Under the pieces are notes generated by a model, which had not been told where the DNA came from, did not search any database, and was given only the letters and a program-made list of their open reading frames with translations. From Microbulbifer variabilis (GTDB lineage Bacteria > Pseudomonadota > Gammaproteobacteria > Pseudomonadales > Cellvibrionaceae), in the NCBI RefSeq assembly GCF_023716485.1, contig NZ_CP092418.1:4687001-4751000 (forward strand): a stretch of DNA of 64,000 nt. The letters run 5' to 3'. A program made the position numbers and the translations under genes. Shown here piece by piece: positions 19,170-28,726 of the stretch (positions are counted from its first letter, which is position 1; the number at the start of each line of letters is the position of its first letter).

Positions 19170-19299
19170 AGCTAAACAAGCCATTTACTTCTAGCAGTAA
19201 AATACCGATTTTGCGTTAATAGGAAAATCGACACCTAATAAATATCAGTTCCAAGTATAGAGCTCATCAACTTAGCATGCTCAGGATAAGGACAAGAAA

Positions 19300-19319
19300 G
19301 GCGGTAAATCCTTACCGCC
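19300..19319. terminator. Hairpin between epd and the convergent lipoprotein gene
   Basis: GGCGGTAA (19300-19307), loop ATCC, TTACCGCC (19312-19319). There are only weak T runs on either side, so it is a probable but not textbook terminator for two convergent genes. Confidence 0.5.
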
Positions 19320-19372
19320 CTATAAGCCAATTGCAAAAATACAGTTCTTCTATTTGATTATGGAACTCTAAT

Positions 19373-21379
19373 TTATTGGTCGACAGGCAATGGTACGGGC
19401 CTTTCACTAACTTTATACATGAATGAATTATATATATGCCCACCAACGAATATATTATTCGTTAAATCAGATAAACCAGGAATTTCATCACGTCTTTCAT
19501 TTGAGAAAAATTTCAACTCCTTTCTAATCCAGAACAACTGCTCCTCTTCTGATACCTGAGAAAGGTTCCACTCTCGCTCACTACCAAGTGAGCAATCTGC
19601 ATTGGATTGGGGATCCCAGTCACTAGGCATACAGCTGTCGCCATTCATTCTCCGGTAAAATCTAATAATCAAATTTCCATCATCAGATAGCTTCCAAAGC
19701 CCCGAATAAATATCAAGTTCATCACTAACTAACTCTCCATCAGAATCCCAATCAAAAATAGTTATTCTTTTTACTGTACCGTCAGAATTCACCTCAAACC
19801 AAGAGTAATCTAATGGTTGAGCAAAGTACGAGCTAAATTTATAAATACCCTCTACTGTATTCTCTTTCCATGAATCCAGATCTTTAGCTAGTACAGTATC
19901 AAAATCTATTAGTCGTCCTTTCTCTGACTCTTCTAGAACAAACGTTAAATTTTTTCCCTTATACATATAGTCTAGAAAAACATATGTGAATTTACTTCCT
20001 GCAGAGGTATCTATAATGATTTTTTTATCGTCTTCCAAGCGCCAAACCCCAGACATATTAGTGCTTGTCTTTCTTCCATCTCCCTCCACACCAGGAATAG
20101 ATATATTGACCGTCCCACCAGTTTCAAACTCTCCCCTAAAGCTCATACCAAGAACTCTAACTGAAAGCCTGGGAGAAACCCCATCTACGGGATTTATGAC
20201 TTCTCCAAGCATAGCTGGTGTCGGCATACTATATTCTTGTTCCAACTTAACTGACTCAGAAACTTTTATTATGCTTAAGGAGCGAATCGCAGTTTCTGCG
20301 TAAATATTGCTCTTTATCTCTGGATTAAGAATAATAGGATCAGGACTGACATCATATTCTTCAACTTGCAGAATAACTGATGAAATAGCATCACTGTCCA
20401 TCATCCACACAAGATCGTTGATTACGATATGGCTTTCTACGGAGTAGGTTCCAAAAAAACTAACGTGCCTTATCAAATCTGCATCTTTAAACGTAATTCC
20501 ATTATCATTTTTTGACCATGTAAAACTAGTATTATCAACTTCTCCATTAATTTCACCGGTTCCATCTGGTCGTAGAGTAAGCCTCACCTTCAAATATGGT
20601 AGATAATAGGTATCTGCTATTTGCAAATTACTATTAGATAAATAGCCAAATAATTTTATATTCTCAATTAGACTTGACTGTGCCTTATCGAACAAATCAG
20701 CAAGCCTTTCTTTTGCGTTATATACAGAAATAGATACTGCGGATTTATTGGCTGCTAACTCATATATATCACGATAAGCATTAGGGATAGAAAGACCGGA
20801 ATCTTCCATTAAACTTTCATTACTACTATATAAACTAATGAAAGCAGCTATATCAAAAACTACGGAAGCATTAAGACTCCTTAAGGATAAAGTTAACTCT
20901 GAGTCTGACTTTATCTCCCCTGCATTTATGCTTTTTAGATGCGCGGAAAAAGCTGTAGAAATACTGGTAATATTTACCTCATTCTTTTCCTCCTGCACTA
21001 AGACTCCGTCTTCACCAGATTTCTCTAGCAAAGTTCTTACAGAGCCAAGTAGACTCACAAGTCTTATACTACTTTCGGCAGGAAAAATGGCTTCAGCTCT
21101 TACAAAGCTATCAATCTGAGATTCAGAGATATCTATATCGATAGAGTAATTCCCTAACGCATCTACCTCTCCATAAAATTCAGTATCAGCTACCTGTAAC
21201 CTCACCTCAGCATGGGTAAAGCTCGTAGTTTCCACATATCCTTCAATCGTCAAGCTAACCGTTTTCTCGGGGGGCTCATTATTCTTGTCTTTATCATCGC
21301 TGCTACAAGCTGATAGAATTAATAAGCAACCAATTATTAAAAAATTGGATAAGAATTTAGGGTACATCATTCTACTCAT
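19373..21379 (-). CDS. Large AT-rich lipoprotein of unknown function with repeated W-x-L/K-x-D modules
   Basis: 668 residues. A signal peptide ends in the lipobox LSAC (about residue 25), followed by an acidic, Asn-rich linker. A beta-rich N-terminal region (about 40-90) contains VSLTIEGYVE and resembles a small carboxypeptidase-regulatory-like fold. Further on, three segments share a 'G-T-V/G ... W-x-L/K-x-D/N-D/N-G/K-x-I/L' pattern: DGTGEINGE with FTWSKNDNGITF, GGTVNISIPG with GVWRLEDDKKIIID, and DGTVKRITIF with GLWKLSDDGNLIIR. Codon use and base composition are clearly more AT-rich than the neighbours, suggesting transfer. I know no function; it is probably an outer-membrane or surface-exposed lipoprotein. 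ATG at 21379, 21370 or 21367 could be the start. Confidence 0.75.
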   Translation of the reverse strand: MSRMMYPKFLSNFLIIGCLLILSACSSDDKDKNNEPPEKTVSLTIEGYVETTSFTHAEVRLQVADTEFYGEVDALGNYSIDIDISESQIDSFVRAEAIFPAESSIRLVSLLGSVRTLLEKSGEDGVLVQEEKNEVNITSISTAFSAHLKSINAGEIKSDSELTLSLRSLNASVVFDIAAFISLYSSNESLMEDSGLSIPNAYRDIYELAANKSAVSISVYNAKERLADLFDKAQSSLIENIKLFGYLSNSNLQIADTYYLPYLKVRLTLRPDGTGEINGEVDNTSFTWSKNDNGITFKDADLIRHVSFFGTYSVESHIVINDLVWMMDSDAISSVILQVEEYDVSPDPIILNPEIKSNIYAETAIRSLSIIKVSESVKLEQEYSMPTPAMLGEVINPVDGVSPRLSVRVLGMSFRGEFETGGTVNISIPGVEGDGRKTSTNMSGVWRLEDDKKIIIDTSAGSKFTYVFLDYMYKGKNLTFVLEESEKGRLIDFDTVLAKDLDSWKENTVEGIYKFSSYFAQPLDYSWFEVNSDGTVKRITIFDWDSDGELVSDELDIYSGLWKLSDDGNLIIRFYRRMNGDSCMPSDWDPQSNADCSLGSEREWNLSQVSEEEQLFWIRKELKFFSNERRDEIPGLSDLTNNIFVGGHIYNSFMYKVSERPVPLPVDQ

Positions 21380-21573
21380 TCATACTGGATGGAATTCTGA
21401 GGGACGGGACTATAAAGAAACAAGCAGAGCCAGGCCAGAAAAATTAAGATATGAAATTTTGAAATTACACTAACTAGCTGTCACACAATGCAAATAAATG
21501 TCTGAACATGACTTGTTGATAGTAATAGGATCAAGTTTAATCATTCTTATGGTTTGAAAAAATTTCCGGTAAA

Positions 21574-21593
21574 ACCCTTTATCAAGAAAGGGT
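21574..21593 (-). terminator. Rho-independent terminator after the aminopeptidase gene
   Basis: ACCCTTT (21574-21580) pairs with AAAGGGT (21587-21593); leftward it runs into TTTTACC. A second small stem TCGTC/GACGA lies at 21593-21605. Confidence 0.55.
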
Positions 21594-21613
21594 CGTCTAC
21601 GACGATTTTTATA

Positions 21614-22768
21614 TTAATCACGTAAAATGCATCTCATTTCATCTAGCCCTCCTTGCTTAATCTCTGAGTTTGACCGGCGATATTCATCCCCCAACTGGCG
21701 TAAACGTTCTTCGCGATTAACCTTACTTAAATCTCCCAACCTTTGCGCAGCATTATAAAAAGCCTCCCAACTACCACTATCCAAATAAAGCTGCTTAAAG
21801 GCCGGCACTTGGGATTCATATTCAGCAGCCAGGGCCAGGGTGGCATTGTTGGTTTTTTCTATATAGTTTTGATAGCGCGCAGGATTGGGCCAGTTTGCAG
21901 ATAGCTTTCTATAGCATTGACGTAATCGGGATAAAACCCGGGCTTTTTGTTCGCGCTTTAAATCATCTGGCTGTGAAGATTGATAGACTGTTTGTAATTG
22001 GCTGCGTGCGGCTGCCATCAATTGACGCACAGACAAGGTTTCTGCACGTGCCTGAGCTGCGGAGCTGACCAGGCCCTGACTACTGAGCCAGCCGGGTAGG
22101 GCAATTTCTGAGACGGCGGTGGCAAAGCTCTCGTTGAACTGGGTATCACCGGAGATATAAACCCTTCTATGGGCCAGTTCATGAAATAAAAGACCGGCTA
22201 GGCGTTCCTGAGGCCAATTAACAAAACTGGATAATATTGGGTCGTTAAACCAACCGAGGGTGCTGTAAGCGGGCACCGCACCCAGATATACATCATAGCC
22301 CTGTCCGCGCAGTTGATTCGCTTTTGCCTCTGCCGCAGACTTGCGAAAATAACCTCGGTAGCTGGCGCAGCCGGCGATAGGGTAACACCAGCGCTTAGGC
22401 TCAAGGGAAAACTCCGGCGCTGCCAGGACATTCCAAATCGGGTAGGTGTCATCTAACTGTACATAAGCGTTATAGGCATCACCTACCGGCAGTTGCAAAA
22501 CTTCAGCTGCATAGGCACGAATCTGCAATACCAGTTGTAGCTGCTGTTGTAATTGCTCACTGGTACCCGGTTCATTAATGACTTTTTCTATCGGCTGACG
22601 CCCAGACAAAATACGCCACTGGCCGGCAGCTGCTTGGGCGTAATAACCGACGGTTTCACACCCCGCCAAATACAGTGGGATGATAAGCAGCCATAAGCGC
22701 AAATTAAGCCATTTTTTTGGCAGGCCCGTGATAAGCAATCTGCTATACACTTCCTTTCCTATTGTCAT
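21614..22768 (-). CDS. Predicted zinc aminopeptidase lipoprotein (COG4324-like)
   Basis: 384 residues from ATG 22768; a TTG at 22807 would add 13 residues. A signal peptide with the lipobox LAGC is followed by a family-typical stretch CETVGYYAQAAAGQ. The metal site is HELAHR (the HExxH zinc motif, about residue 190), followed by NESFATAVSE, which supplies the third ligand Glu. It is probably a periplasm-facing, membrane-anchored metallopeptidase of the group annotated as predicted aminopeptidases; the substrate is unknown. It is divergent from the small membrane-protein gene at 22828. Confidence 0.85.
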   Translation of the reverse strand: MTIGKEVYSRLLITGLPKKWLNLRLWLLIIPLYLAGCETVGYYAQAAAGQWRILSGRQPIEKVINEPGTSEQLQQQLQLVLQIRAYAAEVLQLPVGDAYNAYVQLDDTYPIWNVLAAPEFSLEPKRWCYPIAGCASYRGYFRKSAAEAKANQLRGQGYDVYLGAVPAYSTLGWFNDPILSSFVNWPQERLAGLLFHELAHRRVYISGDTQFNESFATAVSEIALPGWLSSQGLVSSAAQARAETLSVRQLMAAARSQLQTVYQSSQPDDLKREQKARVLSRLRQCYRKLSANWPNPARYQNYIEKTNNATLALAAEYESQVPAFKQLYLDSGSWEAFYNAAQRLGDLSKVNREERLRQLGDEYRRSNSEIKQGGLDEMRCILRD

Positions 22769-22827
22769 TTTAATGTGATCTGGCCAGGGCCTTTTCTTCC
22801 CCTTCAATAGCCTCTAAGGGTTATAGC

Positions 22828-23061
22828 ATGATGCCAGTTAGCGCGGTTCTGACAGTATTTGCCCTGGCTTTTGCCGCCATTGCATGGCTGCGATTAGTGA
22901 AAGTGTGCTTTGACGACAGCACTATAGCTGGATTCCTCGCTCTTTTTATACCTCCCTTGGCACTTGTGCTGCTTCTCCCTCGCTGGCGCCAGGAGCAGGA
23001 GTTATATCTACTATGGGGCGCAGCACTTGCCTGCCTGCTATTAAGTTTTGTGCTGCACTGA
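22828..23061 (+). CDS. Small hydrophobic membrane protein
   Basis: 77 residues with two to three membrane segments (about 4-24, 32-48 and 58-76) split by the charged loop RWRQEQE. Two adjacent ATG codons (22828, 22831) follow an AAGGG-type ribosome site. No family recognised. It is divergent from the aminopeptidase. Base composition and the hydrophobic pattern suggest a real gene, but there is no homology evidence. Confidence 0.55.
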   Translation: MMPVSAVLTVFALAFAAIAWLRLVKVCFDDSTIAGFLALFIPPLALVLLLPRWRQEQELYLLWGAALACLLLSFVLH

Positions 23062-23256
23062 TGAAAAAACTCCCTATGCTCTAAAGTGCATATATGAATC
23101 TAGCTAACTCTACCAAGTAAAATACTGGTCAGTCGCAGTACTGCACCTTCTCCTTTAGGAAAAGTAGCCCCCTAAGAACACCTGCACTTGGTATCAGCTT
23201 ATATACGCCCAGCTAAAGACCACAGATCCTTCTCTTCTCCAGTAACTCAAGCCCAG

Positions 23257-23297
23257 TTGATTTAGGTCAAGAGGTTTGTAGCACTACTCCATACACT
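23257..23297 (+). promoter_or_regulatory. Candidate FNR/ANR-dependent (class II) promoter
   Basis: TTGATTTAGGTCAA (23257-23270) matches the FNR/ANR box TTGAT-N4-ATCAA at 9 of 10 conserved positions. A -10-like TACACT lies at 23292-23297, putting the expected start near 23304. The box centre is then about -41, the position of class II FNR activation. It precedes the DUF3149 gene by 61 bases. Confidence 0.65.
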
Positions 23298-23331
23298 GCA
23301 TAACTGAAGCATTGGCGTACTGGAGAGAAAG

Positions 23332-23526
23332 ATGGATGCCTTAATTGATCTATTTACCAGCTTTTCCGGCTTGCTCAGTCTGGCCGTAATCGGGTTTATA
23401 TTCCTGATGGCATTCTATTTTTATCGACTGGTTAGCAACAATGTGGAAAAAGCAGTAGCGGAGCAGGAAAAGAAAGAGCGCGCTGCAGCCACCCGTGTCA
23501 ATAAAACGGCGGCTGCATCTCGCTAA
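23332..23526 (+). CDS. DUF3149-like small membrane protein
   Basis: 64 residues. One strong membrane helix (about 12-32) lies in the segment FSGLLSLAVIGFIFLMAFYF, followed by a charged Lys/Glu/Ala tail. The pattern LF-x-x-F-x-GLLSL-x-VIxF matches what I know as DUF3149. The ATG has GGAGAG at ideal spacing. The upstream FNR/ANR-type promoter suggests induction at low oxygen, which would fit a small accessory protein of the respiratory membrane, but that is inference. Confidence 0.7.
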   Translation: MDALIDLFTSFSGLLSLAVIGFIFLMAFYFYRLVSNNVEKAVAEQEKKERAAATRVNKTAAASR

Positions 23527-23909
23527 TACCTGGGGTCTCAGGGTAGTACCATTGCCGCAAGTTTTTTGCGGCGCAGGCGGTTATTTTAAGAAACAGGAGT
23601 TTCGGATCTTAATCGCTAATTTCCTCAGCTGACCGTTTGGTTTTTGTTGCGATGGGGGCTTGCCAGTAGTGGCGCAAAAACCAATATCGTTCGGCTTTTT
23701 ATTGCATGGAACGCAGACTGTCTACCCACAACCAGCTCTGTTTGAGAGCACGGCGTTGGATTTTGGTTAGGGCAGGTAAAACAACAGGGCGACTGCCCCG
23801 GCCGCGAAAGCAGTCGGGGCATTTTATTGCGCAAGCAAAATGTTGATTTGAAAAACTACTTCGAGCCGTTTAAGTGATGGCGGAAATGTAATTTTTAAAA
23901 ATCCGCAAA
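23527..23909. other. Intergenic stretch with several hairpins, no convincing gene
   Basis: 383 bases between the DUF3149 gene and the tatC stop. It holds GCCGCAA/TTGCGGC (23554-23560, 23566-23572), probably the DUF3149 terminator. A second stem TGCCCCG/CGGGGCA lies near 23794-23821, ahead of ATTTTATT. A 69-codon open frame on the minus strand (23625-23834) has no ribosome site or protein-like composition. The central 200 bases could be a small RNA; I cannot match it to a known family. Confidence 0.4.
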
Positions 23910-24665
23910 TCAAGACTGCTCGGCTTGCTCTTTCGACCGGCGTGATGTAATCCAGCGACCAAACAAGATTCCCACCTCAAACAGCAACCACATGGGTACG
24001 GCCAGTAGGGACTGGGAGATAACATCCGGTGGGGTGAGCAGCATACCGATCAGGAAGCAGCCCACAATCACATAGGGGCGTTTACTCCCCAGGGTTTTGG
24101 CATCCACTGCGCCACTCCAAATCAATAACACCGTGGCGATGGGTATCTCGAAAGCGAAGCCGAAGGCAAAAAACAACTTCAATACTAAATCCAGATAGCT
24201 GCGCATATCCGGCATAACTTTGATATCTGCGTGGGCCGAGCCAACAAAGAAATCAAATAAAATAGGAAACACTACGAAATAGGCAAAGGCCACACCGGCG
24301 TAAAACAAAAATACGCTGGTGACCAAGATTGGAATCGCAATACGCTTTTCATTTTTATAAAGACCGGGAGCTATAAAAGCCCAGGCCTGATAGAGCACAA
24401 AGGGAATGGCGATGAAAAACGATACAATAAAGGTGGTCTTAAATGGCGTAAGGAAGGTGGAGGTCACCTCTGTGGCAATCATGCCTGCATCGCCGACCAA
24501 ACGTTCCTGTAGCGGATTGGCAATAAAGTTGTAGATATCCGAGGCAAAGGGTACCAGGCAGGCGAACAAAACCACTACAACCAGTAAAGTGCGCAGCAGC
24601 CGATCCCGCAGCTCGATCAAGTGATCGATAAAGGGCTGATGGCTGTCTTGTGATTGATCGCTCAT
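23910..24665 (-). CDS. tatC: Sec-independent protein translocase subunit TatC
   Basis: 251 residues with six membrane helices. It is the signal-peptide receptor core of the twin-arginine translocase, which exports folded proteins. The N-terminal [14 protein letters not shown] and the Pro/Glu-containing periplasmic loop [13 protein letters not shown] carry the conserved residues. Its ATG overlaps the tatB stop by four bases. It is last in the hisI-hisE-tatA-tatB-tatC order, as in Pseudomonas. Confidence 0.97.
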   Translation of the reverse strand: MSDQSQDSHQPFIDHLIELRDRLLRTLLVVVVLFACLVPFASDIYNFIANPLQERLVGDAGMIATEVTSTFLTPFKTTFIVSFFIAIPFVLYQAWAFIAPGLYKNEKRIAIPILVTSVFLFYAGVAFAYFVVFPILFDFFVGSAHADIKVMPDMRSYLDLVLKLFFAFGFAFEIPIATVLLIWSGAVDAKTLGSKRPYVIVGCFLIGMLLTPPDVISQSLLAVPMWLLFEVGILFGRWITSRRSKEQAEQS

Positions 24666-25210
24666 GGTTGCTTGTCTTTTTCCTGTTGCGATTCTTTTTC
24701 TAGGTCTTTAGGCGTATTTTCCGGGTGCTCCGGATTCAGTTCGGGATCACCTAAATCGTGCCAGTGCTCCGGGTATTCCGGGTCCTGCAACTCTTCAACA
24801 GTTTCATCCTGCTCCGGTAAATAGTCTTCTTTTTCCGCGCGCGGATGTTCGGGCTCCTGGGGCACTTTGGCTGGAGCTTTTTCCTTAGGTTTGGCCGACT
24901 CGCTGGGCTGTGGCTCCTCCTGCTGCTGCAGGGATTCATTCACCTCGCGGTTGGCCTCACTAAAGGTACGCTCCATTTCCCGGCGACTCTCCTCGATCTC
25001 CTTGAGGATGCGCTCATTGTGCAGTTCTCGGCGGATATCGTCGGCACCGACTTCCCGTTCCAGTTCCTCACGCGCACCTTGCAAGGTTCGCTTCAGGCCA
25101 GACCACCAGCGCGCTGTCGTGCGGATGGCATCGGGCAGGCGCTCCGGGCCCACCACAAGCAGTGCCACTACCGCGACCAGTAGTAGTTCAAAAAAGCCAA
25201 TATCAAACAC
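24662..25210 (-). CDS. tatB: Sec-independent protein translocase subunit TatB
   Basis: 182 residues. A single N-terminal helix ([20 protein letters not shown]) is followed by the GPERLP hinge and an amphipathic helix (about 25-80). A long Glu/Pro/Lys-rich tail (about 95-182) contains a run of EHP/EYPEH-like segments. TatB sits with TatC in the receptor complex. It is four bases overlapped with tatC and 29 bases after tatA. Confidence 0.95.
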   Translation of the reverse strand: MFDIGFFELLLVAVVALLVVGPERLPDAIRTTARWWSGLKRTLQGAREELEREVGADDIRRELHNERILKEIEESRREMERTFSEANREVNESLQQQEEPQPSESAKPKEKAPAKVPQEPEHPRAEKEDYLPEQDETVEELQDPEYPEHWHDLGDPELNPEHPENTPKDLEKESQQEKDKQP

Positions 25211-25239
25211 GGGGCATTACTCGCGTTAACAGTGCCGAA

Positions 25240-25503
25240 TTATTTGTCCTGGGACTGCTTGTCTTTTTCTTTCGAGGTGCTGCCCTGTTGCGGCTTTTCT
25301 TCCTCATCGTGCTGAAGACGCTCAGGGTCTTTGTCTTTATCTTTGTCCTCATCCTTATCATCGTCCTTCACCGCTTTGCGGAAGCCTTTCAGTGCACCGC
25401 CCAGATCACCACCGAGGTTTTTCAAGCGCTTGGTTCCGAAAAGCAGCAGGACAATGACCAAGATAATCAACAGCTGCCAGATGCTAATTCCACCGAATCC
25501 CAT
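25240..25503 (-). CDS. tatA: Sec-independent protein translocase subunit TatA
   Basis: 87 residues. The opening [17 protein letters not shown], then the [10 protein letters not shown] hinge and an amphipathic helix, is classic TatA, the pore-forming subunit. The tail is strongly acidic and basic ([13 protein letters not shown]). I use the ATG at 25503, since GGAG lies 6-7 bases upstream and the family starts there; the ATG at 25515 would add four residues. Confidence 0.95.
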   Translation of the reverse strand: MGFGGISIWQLLIILVIVLLLFGTKRLKNLGGDLGGALKGFRKAVKDDDKDEDKDKDKDPERLQHDEEEKPQQGSTSKEKDKQSQDK

Positions 25504-25614
25504 AATTGTCTCCATGTCATTTAATACGGCAGCCGATTTGCATTGCCATTGGCCACCATGGGTAAAACCACAAATTATCAGAGGACTGTTACGCCAGTCC
25601 TTCCAACTGAATTC

Positions 25615-25965
25615 TTATCCCTCTTTACTGCGGGATGCCTTTTCCTCCAGGCCAGAGAGGCCAAAGCGTCGACCCAGTTCACGCACTACATCCTGGGAGT
25701 CCGCTCCCAGGTGCGAAAGCATCACTAATGAGTGAAACCAGAGATCCGCCGTCTCGGCGATCATATCCCGGTTGTCGCCACTGGCCTGCGCATCTTTGGC
25801 GGCGAGAATTGTTTCGGTGGCTTCCTCGCCCACCTTTTCCAGTATTTTGTTGAGCCCCTTCCTATGCAGGCTAGCCACATAGGATTTATCGGCATCCTCT
25901 GCGCACTTGCGGCTCTCTAGTACCGCATCGAGTTGTTGCAGCAGATCACTCATTTCCGGGCTCAC
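25615..25965 (-). CDS. hisE: Phosphoribosyl-ATP pyrophosphatase
   Basis: 116 residues, stand-alone HisE. It hydrolyses phosphoribosyl-ATP to phosphoribosyl-AMP in histidine synthesis. The MazG-like helical fold shows the metal-binding [12 protein letters not shown] and the downstream [13 protein letters not shown]. Its ATG overlaps the hisI stop by four bases, giving tight coupling with the next enzyme of the pathway. Confidence 0.96.
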   Translation of the reverse strand: MSPEMSDLLQQLDAVLESRKCAEDADKSYVASLHRKGLNKILEKVGEEATETILAAKDAQASGDNRDMIAETADLWFHSLVMLSHLGADSQDVVRELGRRFGLSGLEEKASRSKEG

Positions 25966-26375
25966 TTGTAGATGGCTTTGGGGTCTTGCAATACCGGTTG
26001 GCTAACGCGCCATTCACCGTCCTGCAAGAGGTTGTAAAAACAGCTACTACGGCCCGTATGGCAAGCAATTCCGCCCTCTTGCTCAACCATTAACAGCACG
26101 GTGTCACCGTCACAGTCGAGGCGAATCTCGCGTATTTTCTGTAGGAAGCCGGATGACTCCCCTTTGCGCCACAGGCCCTTGCGGGAACGCGACCAGTAGA
26201 CCGCATAGCCCTCGCTAGCGGTCAGTGCCAGAGACTCGCGATTCATCCACGCCATCATCAGCACGCGACCGCTTTTAAAATCCTGGGCAATGGCGGGTAC
26301 CAGGCCATCGCTGTTCCAGCTGACCTGATCAATAAAGCCGCTTGTTGGCACAGCTTGAGTCAATGTCTCTTCCAT
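25962..26375 (-). CDS. hisI: Phosphoribosyl-AMP cyclohydrolase
   Basis: 137 residues. It opens the purine ring of phosphoribosyl-AMP. The zinc site is built from [12 protein letters not shown] and [11 protein letters not shown], and the [16 protein letters not shown] loop is conserved. The ATG at 26375 has TTGGAA 5-6 bases upstream; a longer frame to 26411 adds a 12-residue extension. The presence of separate hisI and hisE next to ubiB and tat mirrors Pseudomonas. Confidence 0.96.
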   Translation of the reverse strand: MEETLTQAVPTSGFIDQVSWNSDGLVPAIAQDFKSGRVLMMAWMNRESLALTASEGYAVYWSRSRKGLWRKGESSGFLQKIREIRLDCDGDTVLLMVEQEGGIACHTGRSSCFYNLLQDGEWRVSQPVLQDPKAIYK

Positions 26376-26430
26376 CAGAATTCCAAGTGTAGGCCGGCGC
26401 GACGCCGGCAAAATACTGCCGCCAGTGTCA

Positions 26431-28041
26431 TTAGGGCCAGAGCAGTAAAATCAGGGCTGCGATGCCCAATACCCAACCAGAAGGTGGCAACTGCTCCAGC
26501 CACTGCGGCCGGCTTAAGGCCAGGGCACCTGCAGCGAGCAGTACACCGCCGAGCCGACGCAAATACTGCCAGCGCCCACGGCGCTGACTGCTCGCCAGTT
26601 TTTCACCGATATTTTCCAGTTGTGGCGCCAATTCCCGCGACTGCTCAAGGGCTGAATAGACCAATTGCGGCATCTGTGGAAACTTCTCCAGCCACTCGGG
26701 ACCGTAGCGCTTGATCTCGCCCACCAGTGTTTTGGGGTGGATGCGTTCACGCATCCAACGCTCCAAAAATGGATGAGCAGTCTTCCACAGATCCAATTCC
26801 GGATAAAGCTGGCGTCCCAAACCCTCTATATTCAACAGGGTCTTCTGCAATAACACCAGTTGTGGCTGCACCGCCATATCGAAGCGTCGCGCAGTCTGGA
26901 ACAGGCTGATCAATACCCGCGCAAAGGAAATCTCCCCCAGGGGTTTCTCAAAAATCGGCTCGCACACGGCGCGAATTGCCGCCTCGAAGGCATTCACAGG
27001 GGTATCCGCACGAACCCAGCCACTCTGTACATGCAGCTCCGCCACCATGCGGTAATCGCGCCGGAACATGGCGAGCAGGTTGCGCGCCAGGTAGTACTGA
27101 TCTTCTCGCGATAAGCTGCCGACAATGGCGGTGTCGATGGCGATATACTGTGGCCGCTGCGGGTGTTCCCGGGAGACAAAAATATTGCCCGGGTGCATAT
27201 CCGCGTGGAAAAAGTTGTATTCAAAAACCTGCTTGAAGAAGATCTCCACGCCGCGCTCGGCCAACAGCGGCATATTGGTATCCTGCTCGCGCAGCTGCTC
27301 TAGATCAGTGACAGGAATACCATTGATACGCTCTAGCACCAGCACGTTTTCGCGGGTGTAATCCCAGTAAACTTGGGGGATATATAGCAGTGGGGAATCA
27401 GTGAAATTACGCCGCAACTGGGTGCCGTTGGCCGCCTCGCGGGTTAAATCCAACTCGCCCTCGATGGTATGACGGTAGTCTTCCACCACTTCCACCGGGC
27501 GCAGACGCCGGCCCTCTGGCACGAAGCGTTCGATAGCCCGGGCAATCACCCGCAACAGGCGCAAATCTTCCTGAATCACTTCGCCGATGCCCGGGCGCAG
27601 CACCTTGACCACGACCGACTCGCCACTTTTGAGCACGGCGGCGTGAACCTGTGCCACCGAAGCTGCCGCTAAGGGCTCGTGCTCAAAGCTGGCAAAGACT
27701 TCATCGACACTAGCGCCAAGGGCTTCCTCAATCAGTGCGCGACACTGATCACTGGGGAAGGGCGGTACTTTGTCCTGTAGGTAGTCGAGCTGCTCAACCA
27801 CATCCGGTGGCAGCAAATCCGGACGGGTGGAGAGCAGCTGGCCGAATTTCACAAAGATAGGTCCCAGCTCTTCTAGGGCGCGACGCAGTCGCTCGCCGCG
27901 CTCCATCTTTGGTTGCGGCAACAGTTTGAGAGGGGCCAGTAATCCGCGCAGCCACAGGGGACGGCGTTCGGCTGGTAATAACAGATCTAAGCGATGGCGC
28001 AGGAAAACCCGCGCGATGGTAACAGTACGGGATATAGGCAA
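26431..28041 (-). CDS. ubiB: Ubiquinone biosynthesis protein UbiB (atypical ABC1/ADCK kinase-like)
   Basis: 536 residues. The kinase-like core has the KxGQ motif in [16 protein letters not shown] and the Ala-rich AAASVAQVH loop that replaces the Gly-rich loop of ordinary kinases. The catalytic-loop-like [13 protein letters not shown] and two C-terminal membrane helices (about 500-535) follow. It is an ATPase that helps extract and deliver ubiquinone intermediates. It follows ubiJ by only two bases. Confidence 0.96.
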   Translation of the reverse strand: MPISRTVTIARVFLRHRLDLLLPAERRPLWLRGLLAPLKLLPQPKMERGERLRRALEELGPIFVKFGQLLSTRPDLLPPDVVEQLDYLQDKVPPFPSDQCRALIEEALGASVDEVFASFEHEPLAAASVAQVHAAVLKSGESVVVKVLRPGIGEVIQEDLRLLRVIARAIERFVPEGRRLRPVEVVEDYRHTIEGELDLTREAANGTQLRRNFTDSPLLYIPQVYWDYTRENVLVLERINGIPVTDLEQLREQDTNMPLLAERGVEIFFKQVFEYNFFHADMHPGNIFVSREHPQRPQYIAIDTAIVGSLSREDQYYLARNLLAMFRRDYRMVAELHVQSGWVRADTPVNAFEAAIRAVCEPIFEKPLGEISFARVLISLFQTARRFDMAVQPQLVLLQKTLLNIEGLGRQLYPELDLWKTAHPFLERWMRERIHPKTLVGEIKRYGPEWLEKFPQMPQLVYSALEQSRELAPQLENIGEKLASSQRRGRWQYLRRLGGVLLAAGALALSRPQWLEQLPPSGWVLGIAALILLLWP

Positions 28042-28043
28042 GA

Positions 28044-28673
28044 CTACTCGGCCTCCCCGCGGGAAAACTGTTCCTGCAGTAGGCGCACCCGCGCCTCCAG
28101 GCGCTCGGTAGCCAGGGACAACTCGGCGAGGTCATCCGCGAAAGCTTCAAATTGTGCCTGTGGTGGCGTCAACTGCCATTCCTCACTGATCGTCTCTGCG
28201 GCCGCAACCGGCGCGCGACTTAGGCTGGCACTTAACCAGCTACTAGCACTGCGCAGCACATTGCCGATGGAGTGGGCGGGAATATCGCCAAACACTTGCG
28301 CAAGTGGTGCCTCCCAATCGATATCCAGATCGCTCATGATCCACTGCAACTCCGCCAGTAGGGCACTGGAACCGCTGATAGAGACACGCAGTGCCGCAGG
28401 CGTGGCATCGGGGTCCTTTAGTAATCGCACCAGGGAAATAGCCGAGCCGCTGATGGTGGTCGTTACATCTCCCTCCCAGTGCTGGCGCACGCGCACCTGA
28501 TCGCCCTCAATACATAGGCAGCATTGCAACTTTGGAGCCGTCAGGTCGAGCGCCATGGTTTTGCCGTCCAACTCCTGCAGGCGTGCTCGGGTCGCGGGAT
28601 CGTATTGCAAGGCAGTATTAATAGCGGTTTCCAGCGCGGCGTCAAAACCCGCGCGATAGGTGGGATCGCTCAT
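28044..28673 (-). CDS. ubiJ: Ubiquinone biosynthesis accessory factor UbiJ (SCP2-domain lipid carrier)
   Basis: 209 residues. An SCP2 sterol-carrier-like domain (about 15-120) is followed by helical segments and a C-terminal coiled coil (about 165-205). UbiJ binds ubiquinone intermediates for the Ubi enzymes. It is placed between ubiE and ubiB on the same strand, as in E. coli and Pseudomonas. Sequence identity in this family is low, so the call rests on both domain and position. Confidence 0.88.
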   Translation of the reverse strand: MSDPTYRAGFDAALETAINTALQYDPATRARLQELDGKTMALDLTAPKLQCCLCIEGDQVRVRQHWEGDVTTTISGSAISLVRLLKDPDATPAALRVSISGSSALLAELQWIMSDLDIDWEAPLAQVFGDIPAHSIGNVLRSASSWLSASLSRAPVAAAETISEEWQLTPPQAQFEAFADDLAELSLATERLEARVRLLQEQFSRGEAE

Positions 28674-28726
28674 GGTGGTTATTGGCCTCGTGCCATCACT
28701 TGGGGGTCAATCACGACGGGCACCTC

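Noticed and set aside
23625..23834. 69-codon minus-strand open frame
   Set aside because: No ribosome site, many Pro/Cys/Ser residues without pattern, and it runs across a terminator-like stem.
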